Positions 1-18,358 of a stretch of DNA of 64,000 nt are shown in pieces. Numbering within the stretch: the first letter of the stretch is position 1; each line of letters opens with the position of its first letter. Source of the stretch: Balanoglossus misakiensis (Eukaryota; Hemichordata); the NCBI GenBank assembly GCA_040954595.2, contig CM082578.2, positions 8,184,001-8,248,000 on the forward strand, given 5' to 3'. Below the pieces are notes generated by a model. It saw nothing but the letters and a program-made list of their open reading frames with translations, was not told the origin of the DNA and did not search any database. The position numbers and the translations under genes were made by a program.

Positions 1-62
1 TAGAAAAAGCTCCAAGTTTCTAAAGATAACCCCACCAACCCAAAATGAGCCGAGGTTTTTAC

Positions 63-3000
63 CTGATAGCAGTCAGGTTGGCATCAAATGGGTGTTCCTC
101 CACTGATACAAGAAGAAACTCTTCACGAGGGGACGGGAGACCCATGGACAGGGAATTCCAAATATTGATCCCATCAATATCATCTGTGAGAATTTTAAGC
201 ATAGAAACATTTAAAAGTAAGGCACTTACCAGTAATCAATGGAGTCGGGTCAGTATTGAAATCAGGCCATGTTATGCGTTTGAAACAATATTACATGGCA
301 GTGCGCTGCGTTTGATGAAACAGTTCACGTGAACATATTTAGACTTCTCTGTGCCACGTAATTCCACCATCGAAATAATTAAGGCAGCTAAATAACTCAA
401 TATGTCAGACAAAAATGCCAACATTGACTCACAATCTATGGTGCCCTTTGCGACAGATTCAACGAGAGTCGGGAACATGTCAGCGATGAAGTACAATCTA
501 AAATAAACAGAATGTGCGAAAATTTCACAATGTGTGAAAATGAACGGTTTCTATCAAGTTGTACTTTTGATAATGTAGAAACTTATTTCGACTCGATCAG
601 ATATCGATGTTCCAGAAATTGTTGAGAAGATACAGGTTCCTACGAAAAGTACTTACTCGTGGTTGACATATCCCCCTTTCTTAATTCCTTTTCCAGTGAT
701 GAACGCATTTACCTTTATGCCTCCCTCCATGTAGCTGCATTTTCCACCACGGAAGGGCCAGTTGCTGCCCCCATATCGACAGTCACCGCCGTTCTGTTTG
801 AGAGTTACAAAAGCCACAACAGGTCACAGTAAATGGTCCCAGTTTGACTTTGATACTTCTTATGCAATGGTTGTATTGGATCGTGAAGCAAAGTTCGGTA
901 CATGGCCGTTTCTCTTGCAGTGCGATAGTCTTCCCGAGGAAGCATTAAAGGGGGCACGTAGCGGCGCGGTTTCGGAACATATAAGTGAACATTGGAGATG
1001 TACCGACAGATGGACATTTTCGCGAGACTGAGCTTTACTTCTCCTCTTCCATAAGCTTACTACGTTTAGAGTCAATCTTTTCACAGTCAATGCCTTTCAC
1101 TTACATCTGACTGGTAAATTATCAATGAATCTTCGAACATTCCCTTTTCCTCTAGCTTGGTACGGATGGCGCCAACTAGCGAATCCACCAAGGTAACTTT
1201 GCCTGAAACGCATTAACCAAGAAATGTTATATTTCCTCTGCAATCGTTCAAGTAACCAGATGTAAATTAGATTGTGCTTATCTTTCTAAAAAGCTGAATT
1301 TTGTGTTGGTATATAAGTTGAATGCATGGAGCAAAATATGAATATTTACCTGAAAAATTTCGCCGTGTGATGTCAGGTACAGTTTCCGCGTACATGTCTC
1401 CCCAAATGGAAGGTGCCTATAGCCATAAACAAGGTCACTAATTGGTCACATAGATAAATCACAACAGATGAAATGATAAGGTCTGTAGCCTACTGGGTGA
1501 ATCATCAGAATATAGCTGTGTCTCCTCGCTCGACCCAATCTGATTAGAATCAGATGTAGGGTACGGCGACGTCTTTTACTTACGCGGTACGGTCCTCAGC
1601 ATAAGAATACCGTACCGCGTAAGTAAAAGACGTCGCCATAACCCGAGTTTAATCAGATTGCGCTCGAACCAGTCTGTCACAACTTACAAGCTATATGTGT
1701 ACAATATACAGTAAGATAAAATGTCCAAGTGTGAACGAATATGGCTTGAAGTGTATTTTACTCGGGAGTTGGGGGAAAGGGTGGTACATAAACCCAAACG
1801 TACCGGGTTGAGATGATCGTGGGTTTGTTTGAAGGTCACAAAAAGAAACATCGGATTGGACTTGTTGTGGTTTTCTATGCATTCGATAATCTCCTCTGGT
1901 GAAATATACTGTCAAAGAAATACAAAAATAGTGTTATACATCAAATGATGTCTAGATCTAGTGATACAAGTTAATGATCTATCTTGCAAACTGTTGGCAC
2001 TCAGACTAATATTTCAGTACTGTGAGTTTGTATGGAAGATCATACAAATAATGTCAACAGATGCAAAGTCTGCCAAATGCAGTTATTCCAATTGTAGAAT
2101 TTTATTGGCATGGGAGTGTGCAGATCAACATTATTATTTCACAGAAGAAAGGTAAAACACATACTGGTGTTGAGAACACTGTATTATTGATGTCAATTGA
2201 TGGTTTTAGTACAGCAGTGTCCTCGAGGTGGAGCACGTCCGCGTCATTCGGATGACCATGTACGCATGTACCTGAAACAAATGTAAATACATTAAAATAA
2301 CCATTATTTCGCGAATTAATAATGTTTAGGGGGTTCGTCCACTATATATTTTTTTCCATTGAATTTGTGGAGGACATACAACGCACTGCCATCAGTCTGA
2401 ACACAAGGGGTCGCTGAATATGTGGAGGTCGTGTTCATACTTGGACTCTTGGTGCCCTGCCCAACAGGTGACCATAGGTAAAAGAGGCCAACTTGACTCC
2501 GCATTCGGTCAATATTTTCTGCATGTCTACATGCAAAAAAGCATCAAATGATTGAACTGACAAGACCCAATTCACTGGTGCGCGTGTTGGGTTGTGTCTG
2601 CAAAATATATCAAAGGGGTCGCACGCATGTCACTGTTGATTTTTATGCAGTTTTTTCCAACTAAGATTCTTTCTTGAACCATAGGCATTAGGAGAAGATC
2701 TCCTTCTGTCTATTCAACTATTGTCGGCCAACCGCTGTCCTGATTGTCTGGGTGACCCCACACGCCGTATCAACGCTTAATCCAGAATACAAGCTATCGC
2801 TTTGCCGGATTTTCCTAATAAAAGTTTTATTCGACACAGTATTGTTTTACCAGATAAGGCCAGTATTTTTCAGTTCGTCCATTATTAAGTATGCATTTTA
2901 ATCTCCCGCGTCTTTCAAAAATGTTTGTGAACGAAACCGATTACATGTATTACCTTCATCCTGTAAACAACGGTTACCGTCCCTAGGCCTGTACAAAGCG

Positions 3001-4826
3001 TGGCGATATATATTAACCACTTTTCCCCGGTTGAACTTCATGTACTGGCTGGTACAAAGAGAATAATGACTGTTATCAGAAGAAGCACGATCAAAATCCC
3101 TGATCTTAACAGAATGTTTACAAGAGCAAATGTCACACACATCACGAGAGTCAACACATGCAGACGTACACTGAACATGGGGAGATGTGTATACATACAC
3201 ATCCAGCTGACTCCACATTTGTCCATTGTATCTATGTAATGAATATAAGCAAATTCATGTATTTTACACTGATTCATTTGCAACATATGTTATTATTCGA
3301 TATGTAGTTCGCAAGTTGCACAATATTTTCAAGAATATAAAAAGGCATTTTCACTTACTCCCCAAAGTGACATATCTTGTAACCCAGTTCTTCCAATGTT
3401 TCTGGCAAAGTTTTCAATGGGACTGGCACTCCTTTCTACAATGTGAAAGTGAATAAATTTAAAAACAAAATTCATCAAACAGTGCACCATTTAAAACATT
3501 GTATTATAATGGCTGATAATAATATAGCATTCGGTATCCTATCAACTTGAAGTTATTTATTGTTGGGAAGTGTAGACTGAAGCTCACAAACGTGTTTACC
3601 CACCTCTGTTACTTTGCGTGAAGGATAGAAACCAGTCATAAGAGCAGTGCGTGATCTGCAAAATAACCGCTATACATGACACCATCAAACAAACGCAAAC
3701 AATATAAGACAGGGTCAAAATCAATGAAACAAAGGTATGTCGACTCCGCTGTGTGAATGAAAGTGCTATATAGACGTCGAAACAAATGACATATGCATTC
3801 ATTTTAAACATATACTGAATGTTCGTATGTTAGGCATGAACTGTCATGACGATTGGAGACTCAATTGTACCATCCCTAGTCGCGTTGGAGTGTTTAGGCT
3901 TTGCGACATACTCTGAAGTCACTACTTACGGTACGCACGCAGCCATAGCGTAGAAGTTTTCCAATATGACACCTTCATCTGCCAATTTCTGTAAATTCGG
4001 GGTTATCATGGCGCCGTTATGCCAGCTAACATCGTTCCAACCTAACCAAAAAAAATTCAAACCTGTATATTGTTTCTTGGTGATTTTGTCACGGAATGTT
4101 GATATTCATCTAGTTGAGAATCAAACAAATCCCAGATAACAGTATTATAATTTCACTGTGGAAAATAATAGTGACATTGACAAAATGTACATGCACCATC
4201 TACGTATACATCGTCATAATTGTCGTCGTCATCATCAAGTATATACCAAGTAATTAACAAGTAGTCGTATCCTATGACTGTGTGTCTTCCTACCTGTTAT
4301 CAGTAAGTGACTCACCTATGTCATCGCCGAACATATAGATAATGTGTGGTTTCTTCGGGAGAGTCGTGTCTTCGGAACTCGAATCCAAGTCAGACTCAGC
4401 TGCAGACATATGCGAATCAAAACGCAACAGTTAAGGGCGTAAGAAGTGTGTTGCTCGACATATTCCATTAGTTTGCTATTTTTCGCTGATCAAGACATGA
4501 AATATGATATATGTATACGCTTCAAACAAAATATGCCATGAAATTCAGCCTAAATTCTCATTCGTTTCAACTAATATTTTGAGGAATTCTGCCAGTTTCT
4601 GGAAAGGGTTAATTTGTGATTGTTCAATGCATAGATTTCCCAATGACTGTTACTGTCTTCTACGTGGCACAAAACAAAACCTAATTGAAATTCGAATTAA
4701 CTTAACTCTAGTACAACAGAAAACGGGGTTTTGCAGACGACCAGTTGTTCAAAAGAAGTCTCCAGACTTACCTAAAACACGTGTAACAACCACCACAAGT
4801 AGAAATAAAGTTGTTTGTGCAGCCAT
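63..4826 (-). CDS. Arylsulfatase B-like sulfatase, 5' complete, runs off left edge
   Basis: Secreted or lysosomal sulfatase of the arylsulfatase B/I/J type. Thirteen exons with continuous phase: 4772-4826, 4316-4399, 3930-4041, 3604-3655, 3359-3435, 2387-2526, 2165-2271, 1804-1908, 1350-1416, 1105-1202, 657-793, 433-497, 63-183; 406 complete codons plus 2 nt. Exon 1 is a signal peptide (MAAQTTLFLLVVVVTRVL). Visible family marks: KPHIIYMFGDDIG (metal Asp44-Asp45), AACVPSR with Cys82 as the formylglycine residue (CxPSR), TFKQTHDH, SDNGG (Asp299-Asn300), NWPFRGGKC and DIDGINIW. The C-terminal exons lie beyond base 1. Odd: the glycine of signature 2 (GYKICHFG) is followed by Asp or Glu, not the usual Lys (residue 127). 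Exon 2387-2526 is the least certain; it was chosen because both phases fit and it reads through, but it does not align convincingly to the family. The sulfatase call is strong; the substrate is unknown. Confidence 0.88.
1536..1660. mobile_element. Foldback MITE inside a sulfatase intron
   Basis: A 125-bp element bounded by CAATCTGATT (1536-1545) and AATCAGATTG (1651-1660). Inside are 29-bp perfect inverted arms, 1565-1593 and 1609-1637, around a 15-nt loop. It lies in the intron between exons 1350-1416 and 1804-1908. A related copy is at 18359-18421. No coding capacity. Confidence 0.75.
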
Positions 4827-7333
4827 ATTGGATTCATCAGCTACAGTCAGATGATACTGAAGTGGAGAAAATGAAACATTCGCAATTGAAATATATATAT
4901 ATCCACTTAGGCTTTAAAAATAGGACATTGCGACGGATTGGTCCACTGGTATGTACGAATATATCCTTGATATCCCTCAAATAAATCCCTTTTATCTGAA
5001 ATGTGGGTATGCCTGATCACAGTCTTTATTGATGGACTGAAGCCTGGTCCAGTGTCTGATCTATACCTTCGCAATTTGGATGTCAGCGTACACTGTGTTC
5101 GCACCTGAAGCGTAAATATACTTTTGCGCACATTTTATGCAAATTTCATCGGCAGTGTAACCTTGGACTGACCGAAGTCACGAAAGTGCGTTCACCAATG
5201 AACCACCATTGAATTTATTTAATTGATTCATCGCAACTTACGCAATCTGTGACCGTCCGGATTTCAACTTTCCAAGATAACCCTGGCAAAATTTGCAAAA
5301 AGGTGATCGTGTACCTTTGATTCATATGCGAATTGGTATTTCTCAATCAAAACGGATTTGAAAAATCTGGCACACGGTAACCTCCAAGGCCACAGAAATG
5401 TCACGTGTGTCCTCGGCATACGTCAGAGGCAAACAGAACATAATGTCCACCTGTTTGATTCAATGGGAAGCTACGGCGCTTTGAAGAGAATTCTATGGGA
5501 CTGGGACCACCCATTCCAGGGCGTGACCTCTCGTACATCCAAGGTCATTCCAAGGTCACTCTGATCTCATTTTCGCAACGATCGACGAATCAGACATTTT
5601 CGAAAAACTGCCCCTCTCCCGCCAGTGGCACATGATATAGCGTTTCCAGCATTAAAGAAATGTTTTACTGTATGGTGAATTAAAAAAAAAATATAGCCAG
5701 AGACCTGGAAAGAAAAGTGAAAATTTAAAGAAAAAAATAACTACATGTTAAAAAAGCATTCAAATCAAGAAATTAAATTATTGTATTGAACCACAGTCCA
5801 TTATTTTTCAGTAGCAAGGGCGTTTTGGAACAGAACTAGAAAGTGGTGCGTTCAAAGTAGCGATAGCAGATTCTTTAAGTGTTATGATAAAATGTGACTG
5901 TACTCTGAGGTACTAGGTTCGTGTTTACAACAAAAGGGATGGACCTGGAGATTTTAAAAATGGTTGTGTCACACGTTATATTTTTTGTGCGCCAGTCCCC
6001 TTTGCTGTTCTTACATTGTTCCTTTTCTATACCGCGTTATAAACTTTTGAAAACTTTTCAGTATAGTTAATAAAGAAAGAAAAGAAAGGGGGAATGGCTG
6101 TTGCATTCTGAAAATTTGTCGGCAACTCTGTTGGATTCAAAGCTTGGAGCATTGCCGCGAAAATAGAAGTATTCTCTCTAAATAGTGCCTTACCTTTGTA
6201 TCTGCCTCCAAAGCAGTTGGATACTCGTGCGAAGTGCTTCGGGTCGACGATCAGTTCACGAAATGCCTGAATGGCTACTGTGTACAGAGACATTGGCCTT
6301 TCAAGGCGACATATTTATCTGTCTGGCCCTTTGTGTGCGTTGTCAAAAAAAATAGCGGAAAAGTGCCTTCTCAATAGACCATATTGTAGTCTCCTTTATT
6401 GTATGCCACCGCCCCTCTCCAAGATAAAACCACAGGGAATAGATAGCAAGTTATCGAATATTTCATCACTTATTGTTTGATTATTAATCATGAATAAATT
6501 GTACTATTTTACTCCAAAACCTCCGCCTCCTTATTAGACTTAGGCCCTAACGGAGTACAATCCAGAATAGCATTATGAATGTTGTAAGGTAAAGGTCGGT
6601 GCTTTATGTAGAGAATAGGCAGAAGATAAAGGAATTACCTGAACCATGGAGGTACCACGCCTGAACATAATATGGTGAAAAACAAGTGTGTATTTTTTCT
6701 ACAAAAAAGCTCCACTAAAACCAGCCATAGAAAACCGGGTGAAGGACGCCATTATCTTGACACTGAGTGGTGAAGGACATCGGCAGTGGGGTCGAGTTAA
6801 CCTAAGCGACGTTTTAGGTGACAGAACAACGTGTTCCGCCGCCTGCTGTAAATATTTGAATGCTGCCGAAGACCAAGTTACTTGGTAGAATGTAATATGT
6901 TACTTTTTATTTGTTCAACAATTGACTATAATATATGAACCATACATGTATATCACCACGCATAGAATCCTATGCCATGGAGACAACGCAATTTGCATTC
7001 GTCAAAACCATCAAGTGATACATAAAAGACGTTAATTCCGGAGAAATTTAGATTCGCGAAGAATGTGACATTAAACTTTGATGAATATACGTCTGGAAAG
7101 TATCTTGCGACAAGGTCTTAGAAGTCCTAAAGGAAATCTCACTGTTTTTGTTTATAAATGAGGTCTATCTCGATCATCGACACGTCGCACCACTAAAAAC
7201 TCATGCAACCTTTTCATTACAGACATTCCCATAATTGCTCTAAAATGATGTCCATCATGAAAAACCGTAGTAAAATAAGCAGCACAGTAAAGTTATAGAG
7301 TTATAGTAATCCGATGGAGCAGGACATATCTGT
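4827..7333. other. Intergenic, no gene seen
   Basis: The stretch between the sulfatase start codon and the 3' end of the first CTHRC1-like gene. I see only short open frames with no family resemblance or splice support. The sulfatase promoter and the CTHRC1 3' UTR must lie here, but I find no motif that fixes them. Confidence 0.5.
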
Positions 7334-10632
<3,299 letters not shown>

Positions 10633-11582
10633 TGTTGTATCGCTACTATAAGTATTTGAGAAAACGATACTGTGTTCTAAAAAAGAAGTCTGGGGTTTGA
10701 TATCATTTTAATTAATACATCCGGGAAGTGACGCGATATATTTCAAGGTCTTGGTGTTTGTTCTTTATGCGATACTAATTGCATGCCAGGCAACAGTTAG
10801 CAAAAAATGAGAGAGAAAAAATGGGACAATTTTGTGCACTTCATTTGATACACAACAAATCTTAAGACCAGAAAAACCAAAACGCACGCGGTTTTACCGT
10901 CTTTTGACGATGACGTCACAGAGTTCGCCGAAATTTCAGAACTAAATATGCAAACTTCCTGCCCAGATCCTCTTGTGTTCACCACATTGTTTATGTTGAA
11001 TATCCACTTCTTTTATCTTATTAAATCATGAAGTCTTTTCCATCCTGTCGCGGTTTTGTATGGAAAACATCCCCATTCTGCTCTTACCACGGAGTTACCA
11101 CATTCGAACCGGACATATTATAGAAAGTGTGACAGAAAAAACAATTATTCCCTTGCATCTGAACCATGCACCCCCTAGTTTACTTACGCATTCTGGGGGT
11201 AAAAATAACAGTGCTCAATGTAACCACGGCTGGCATAAATTAAAACAAGTTCTCATACAATCACGACACTCATATACCTAGGGTAATATTTGTGGCACTG
11301 TTGCAGGCACTGACATAATGTAATTCACATTCAGGGCCCCTTGGCTGCGTTGGAACCATGGTATACCGGATGGTACACTGGTATGTTCGCGTATCGTCCA
11401 ATCAAATCACTGTATTTGCACCATCAATATACGTGTGCTGACCTATTGGAAAATGCACAATGACACACTTGACTATGAAAGTAACTGTCACTACGGTCAG
11501 ACCATTTTCAATAGGGAAATATTTAAAATAGCAGTACAGTGGAGTGAGAGAGTTATAATCGGATAGAGCAGGACAATTCTAT

Positions 11583-13316
<1,734 letters not shown>

Positions 13317-15330
13317 GGTTGACGAATTTCAGGAATCGTTTTAATAAACAAATCGAAGGGTATATACACACGGGCGAAGTGACGCAGTCGATTCCAAGGT
13401 CTTGGTCACAGGCTACTGTGGAATTTCTGTTTGCAACAGACAACGGTTACGGTTTCTGGTAAAATTCCGACACTAATTTTGTGCTCTTCGTTCGACGAAC
13501 AGCGGATCTAAAGAATACAGCAATCGATAACATGTGTCCCTGGCCGATGACATCGCCGATTTGCCGTAGGCCCTATGACAACTTGACTTCGCCGAAATGT
13601 ACACAGATTCCTGCCCACATCATCTTGTGTGGTCCACATTACCCATGTTGAATATCTTCTTTTTCAGCTTCTTTTGTGCGTGAAGTCCTTTCCATGTGGA
13701 AAACGGTCGCTAATGTGCATGCTTATTTATTATTAGTCTTCACTATATTGTATACAGTTGTCTCAGAGCTCACTTTGACGGATTGAAAAGTAACACCGAG
13801 TTTCGAGGTTGGAATAATTTGCAACAGGTCACAGGCCGAAACCCGTAGAACCCGACGAGATTCCGGGACAGGGACGTCCCTCTATCAGTTCAGGAATGCT
13901 GAAGAGTTGCTACATGTATAACCGATCCATGCAGATCTGATTCGTTGGATGATATTGTTAACTATGCTCTAAACTTATAAAAGGCCAGCCGGGACGGGAC
14001 TTTAAAACACTCGCTTAAGGGACTCTAATATTGTTTCTCTTTATATGAATTTACATGTAACAGTAAAATCTATCGCGAATTGGGCGAGAAATAAAATTCT
14101 CGAGAAACGTTTTCTTGCAAATGCTCGATATTGTCTGAAATAACTTTGAGTCAGACCCAGATGATACACTAAAGTTTCCATAGCAATGAAATTAGATCTA
14201 GATACATGGATGTTTCACCAGCTGTTTATATTAAGGCCCTAAGTTCAGACACGATGTTCAGAAGGTCAAAAGACACGCATACTTCAGTGGTGACAGTGTT
14301 TATATTACTGTTCGAGATGTCAATTACACTATCCGTAACCTTTGGCTATTATGTCCCAGGTTTGATTTATTTACGCTTTTACTAAGCGATCGACTTACCC
14401 AATGAGTAATATTCTTCGGGGCTCAAACCTTACAAGGATTAATACGAAACGAAGGAAGGAAGGAAAGAAAGAAACGAGGTACCGACTATAGTCTTTCCCT
14501 CCTCCCTAAAGTATTTTTAATACCAATTTTTTCTGCTCTGCAACCTTACTGCAAAGTGTAAAGTTATAGCCTTGGTGGACTGGTTGGGTGGCTATAAATT
14601 GCTTCTGTACAAGAAACAACGCCGAAAGAACCTCGTCTCGACAACTAATGGAATGTTTGAAACGTGACACTAAAAATGTCACCGCGTGCAATCGAACGAC
14701 GAGGCAGTTCTGTTCTCGGCTTGTTAATCTGTCTGTAACTTTTAAATCTGAAGAGAAAAATTGTAAAGAGAGAAGAAATATTTCCCCCCGAATGTTATGT
14801 TGCAGACATATGCACGCCGATCATATATTGTTTCGTCCGTTCGTTCAACTCATACGATCGGTTGTAAAAAAAATCGACAAACATTATCCCTTTTATGGAA
14901 CTCAATTGAACTGTTTTATTTAGCACGAAAAAAAAATTGCGGTAATTAGGCTAAACATACATGAAACTAAACACAGAACATAAGACACAATTTGTAAATT
15001 GTGCTGAGGTCACAAGTTAACAGAAGGGGTACCGCCAAGCGACTGCACCTCCCACGGACCAAGTTTCGAGGAACGTTTGGTTTCGTACACACATTCCATC
15101 GCGTATTTCATGAGCAATGGTGCTATTAACAAACTCTTGACATAATCTGGCCGTGGTTACTGAATGCAACGAATACACAGGTGCAACTGGTGTACAAAAC
15201 ACTAGACATTCTCACGTCCTACAATATGCCCAGCTCAGACACGTAAACACCTCTGTTCGTACGCCCTAATACTGGCTACACGTAATTTCAATACAAAAAA
15301 GTTACTCTACGCTAAAGAATGGAAGCCGCT
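13317..15330. other. Intergenic, no gene seen
   Basis: Holds the presumed promoter of CTHRC1 copy B and the 3' flank of the cysteine-rich gene. Open frames on both strands (for example 14588-14923 +) show no family resemblance. TTTATT at 14914-14922 on + could serve as the minus-strand polyadenylation signal of the gene ending at 15331, but this is weak. Confidence 0.4.
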
Positions 15331-17108
15331 TCATTGCAACAAAGTGAAAAGAAAAGCAGCGAGGGTAAAAAGCAAGACTGAGGCGTGAGCTGTGACGGCA
15401 GAAGAAGGGTCATCGTCGTCGCTGATAGTATCTCCACCGCCACCAGGTGCTTTGGTGGAAGATTTGACGGCAGAAGAAGGGTCATCGTCGTCGCTGATAG
15501 TATCTCCACCGCCACCAGGTGCTTTGGTGGAAGCGCCCCCGGTGGCAGATTCATCAACTCCTCCACAGAAGAAATTCATCTTCTGCCGCAAGTAGATGTC
15601 ATTTGCAACAAGGTCCTCTTCTATGTTTGGACAATATTGTCTGACTTTTTCCGTCTGGCACTCGACAACGGTGTCGAAATCTCTGAAATTCAAAATAGCG
15701 ATGATAAATAAGCTTAGTGTTTTATATTGCTGTGGTCAGCTGTATTTAAGATATTTTTTGTTATTTCGATTACAAACATGCACTACATAAGTCACCGCGT
15801 AGACTCTAGAGCCAAGACCAGGAAGTGCGTTTGCCGCGCCTTTCCGAAGAGAATAAATGAAATGAATGTCTCCGCTAGCTGAACAAAACAGTTGTATGGT
15901 AAATGAACAGAACAAATGTTACTGTAGACTAAAAGATTCAGTCCTGTACGGGCAATGTCTATGACCATGATGACCCTTTACCCGGAGCGCCTGCACAGGA
16001 CTGAATCTTCCAGTCTAACGTTCATCCTTATTAACAACAGCTGAACCACTTCTTCTTGGGAAGTGACGGTGGTAAGAGTGCATAAATTCAATACTACTTA
16101 TGATTGACGTGTCACAAGTTCCAGGGTTTAAACGCAAAAATGGCATGGATGAAAAAAAGTGCGAAAGTGGCCGGTTGGTTTCCACTTACGTGCAAAGTCG
16201 GGGATTCAGCGGATTCGCGGCGAACGTCTGGTCGAAACTGGAGGCGCAGGCTGCAGAGGTGGGCCCCAGCTCGGAACTGCATTGCTGCTCCGGGCCAAAC
16301 TCGACCGATGGGGTTAGATGCGTGAGCGACGAGATGTTGCCGAAGCAGAATATCTGATCGAACATGGGTAGGGTGCTGCTGAAGGGGCCCAACGATTGTT
16401 GGATGATCATCTTCAGCATATCGTTCGTGTCCTCGGTGATACATTTGTCCGCCTCTCCGTTCAAGCAGTCGGTGACACCGTATACTTTAGGACTGGAAGA
16501 CAGGGATGGAGAGCGAGCGAATATTTTGTGTTGATCACATACAAGTCATTCACTCACATAAACCATGACTTGACATTAGAAGAGCAATATAAAACACATT
16601 TAGCAGTTCCATGAAATTTGAACTTGCTGTGTGTGGGTCTGTTGGTAACAGAATACATCAATATTTGACTCAGCGGGCTCCATAAGTCGCTGTGCACGCA
16701 TGCGCTATACACAAGTCTGGAAACCAAATCCAGCAATAGTCCATAGGCCTATACAGTGTTATATTCTCCGTTCGATTTCATCGGGAAATAGCAACTTTAT
16801 TCATCACATATCCCAAACGAACGTTCCTTTACCTCGTCAACTTTCATCATTCATCTCCCTGTAAAAAAAATAATTACTTTTGTGGTTTAGTTCCCCCAAA
16901 AAACAAATAGAAGTGCGTCGACTCGAAAATGCCCAGTTTTTGTTTGTCTCAGTCTTTAATACATACCTGCACTCGCCTGTGCTTTGACGCAGGGAGGCCA
17001 TCATCTCGGTGTAACACATTCCAACACTGTCAGCCAACCAGCGACGGAGCGGATCAACCTCTGCGAAGGATTGCGGACACTGGGCATTGCCGTGACAGAA
17101 GAACAGTA
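15331..17108 (-). CDS. Cysteine-rich, probably GPI-anchored surface protein, first exon missing
   Basis: I do not recognise the family; the spacing of cysteines is loosely like DUF19-type secreted proteins. Three coding exons with continuous phase: 16967-17108, 16190-16492, 15331-15682. The first begins after a strong acceptor (cctttcttttacag) with the end of a hydrophobic signal (LFFCHGNAQC), so the ATG lies in an unseen upstream exon; no in-frame ATG exists nearby. The mature part has 12 cysteines, six possible disulfides (for example QCPQSF, GMCYTEM, GECSPK, TDCLNG, DKCITE, FFCGG). After FFCGG comes a low-complexity stalk with two 24-residue repeats rich in GGGG and DDDD, then SSAVTAHASVLLFTLAAFLF and three residues to TAG. 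A hydrophobic C-terminus with no cytoplasmic tail after small residues suggests GPI anchoring. Confidence 0.75.
15393..15536 (-). repeat. 72-nt coding tandem repeat, two copies
   Basis: Copies 15393-15464 and 15465-15536 encode two near-identical 24-residue units (STKAPGGGGDTISDDDDPSS core) in the stalk of the cysteine-rich protein. The period is a multiple of three, so copy-number change keeps frame. Confidence 0.9.
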
Positions 17109-17782
17109 CTGTAAAAGAAAGGAAAAATATCCTATGCCATATTCCACACAGACACACAACCCATTCCTGGCAGTGTTTGCAACAATATCATAGCGTGTTT
17201 TCCCCCCAGAAATTACAGATTTACAATTTCTGAACACACCGCGGCTGTACGCTACTACTAGTTTATCACATGAACTGGCCCTGATCACCACCTGTGTGAC
17301 GTAGACCAGGACAGATCAAAAATCCTGATCACCCCTGTGTTACGTCATCAACCGGAACTATTTCCACCGATTCGCCGTAGCTTTGTTGTCAAACAGAAAC
17401 AGTACGTGTAGCGCGCGGCATTTACAATACAGAAATGAAATAAAAAAATTACGGTTCCATGACAATAACGCTTTGTAAGCTCAAAACAGAAAGGTGGAAT
17501 TTGGAAAGAAGACAGTCGACGCAACGATCATGGACGATCGTGGCTGTCAAAGTTTTGGGTCAGGTGTACATAGCCTAGGCTAGGCGCAAGTCCGGTACGT
17601 TCCGAGTCGAATCAGCGTGGGGAATTGTTTCGAGCCAGTTCAGCGTGACGACTGAACCTCTCTATTGCACCGGTCAACGAAATGTATAAGACGTGGCAAC
17701 AGGTTGCAGTAAAATTGTTAGAGAATCGATTACATTTGTGTAAGGCCGAACTTCGAGCGAACGGAACTCAACGGGACGACTT

Positions 17783-17874
17783 GTTGGGAGATTTTATGAA
17801 TGATCAGCGATAGTTCACCATTTGCGTATATGCAAATGATGAACTATCGCTGATCATTCATAAAATCTCCCAAC
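17783..17874. repeat. Long perfect inverted repeat
   Basis: Left arm starts GTTGGGAGATTTTATGAATG and is repeated in inverse ending at 17874, about 35 bp per arm, with a loop of roughly 22 bp containing tgcgtatatgca. Lies 130 bp from the foldback at 18003-18162 and may belong to the same insertion. Confidence 0.8.
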
Positions 17875-18002
17875 ATATATCTCCTGGGGGACATAATCCC
17901 GCTCAGTAAAATACGACACCGCTCCAAAATTGTTGCAAGGTACTGAATTGTTTTAGTCCTGCCTCTTCTAACGAAAAATAAGAAGACTGTTCATGTGATA
18001 AA

Positions 18003-18162
18003 TATATAATCCCATGATATCTTTCTTTGTTTAACGTCATCGTATACTCGTGGTTTTCGCGGAAGCGTACAACTTCTCGCCTGCGGCTCGAAGTTGCACT
18101 GCTCCGCGAAAACCACTCGTATACGATGACGTCAAACAAAGAAAGATATCATGGGATTATAT
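18003..18162. mobile_element. Foldback element
   Basis: About 160 bp of imperfect palindrome: TATATAATCCCATGATATC on the left and its inverse at the right end, with GTCATCGTATACTCGTGGTT on the left arm mirrored on the right. The same short peptide-like frame opens on both strands, as expected from a palindrome rather than a gene. Confidence 0.75.
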
Positions 18163-18358
18163 GTAAATATCCCTTCGTGATAAAAATATATTTTATTTTA
18201 CGATTTACAGCAAAATATCCCGTTCTACAATTTATCTCCGGTGCATGTACGTCAGTTACATCACCTCTCCAAGCGAGCAAGTCGTATCGAAAAAATACAT
18301 ATGAATTAAAACGATGCGGCTATCGGGGCTAATACCAGACACTAGACCATAGTGTGAG

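Noticed and set aside
2430-2526. Frame reading TYGHLLG in the sulfatase region, resembling YGYLLG of ARSB
   Set aside because: This frame stops after 26 codons and breaks phase with both neighbouring exons; the chosen frame of 2387-2526 fits both phases, though its alignment is weaker.
15385-15711. Plus-strand frames over the cysteine-rich gene
   Set aside because: They are antisense to the exon with consistent splice phases and cysteines; the internal repeat keeps several frames open.
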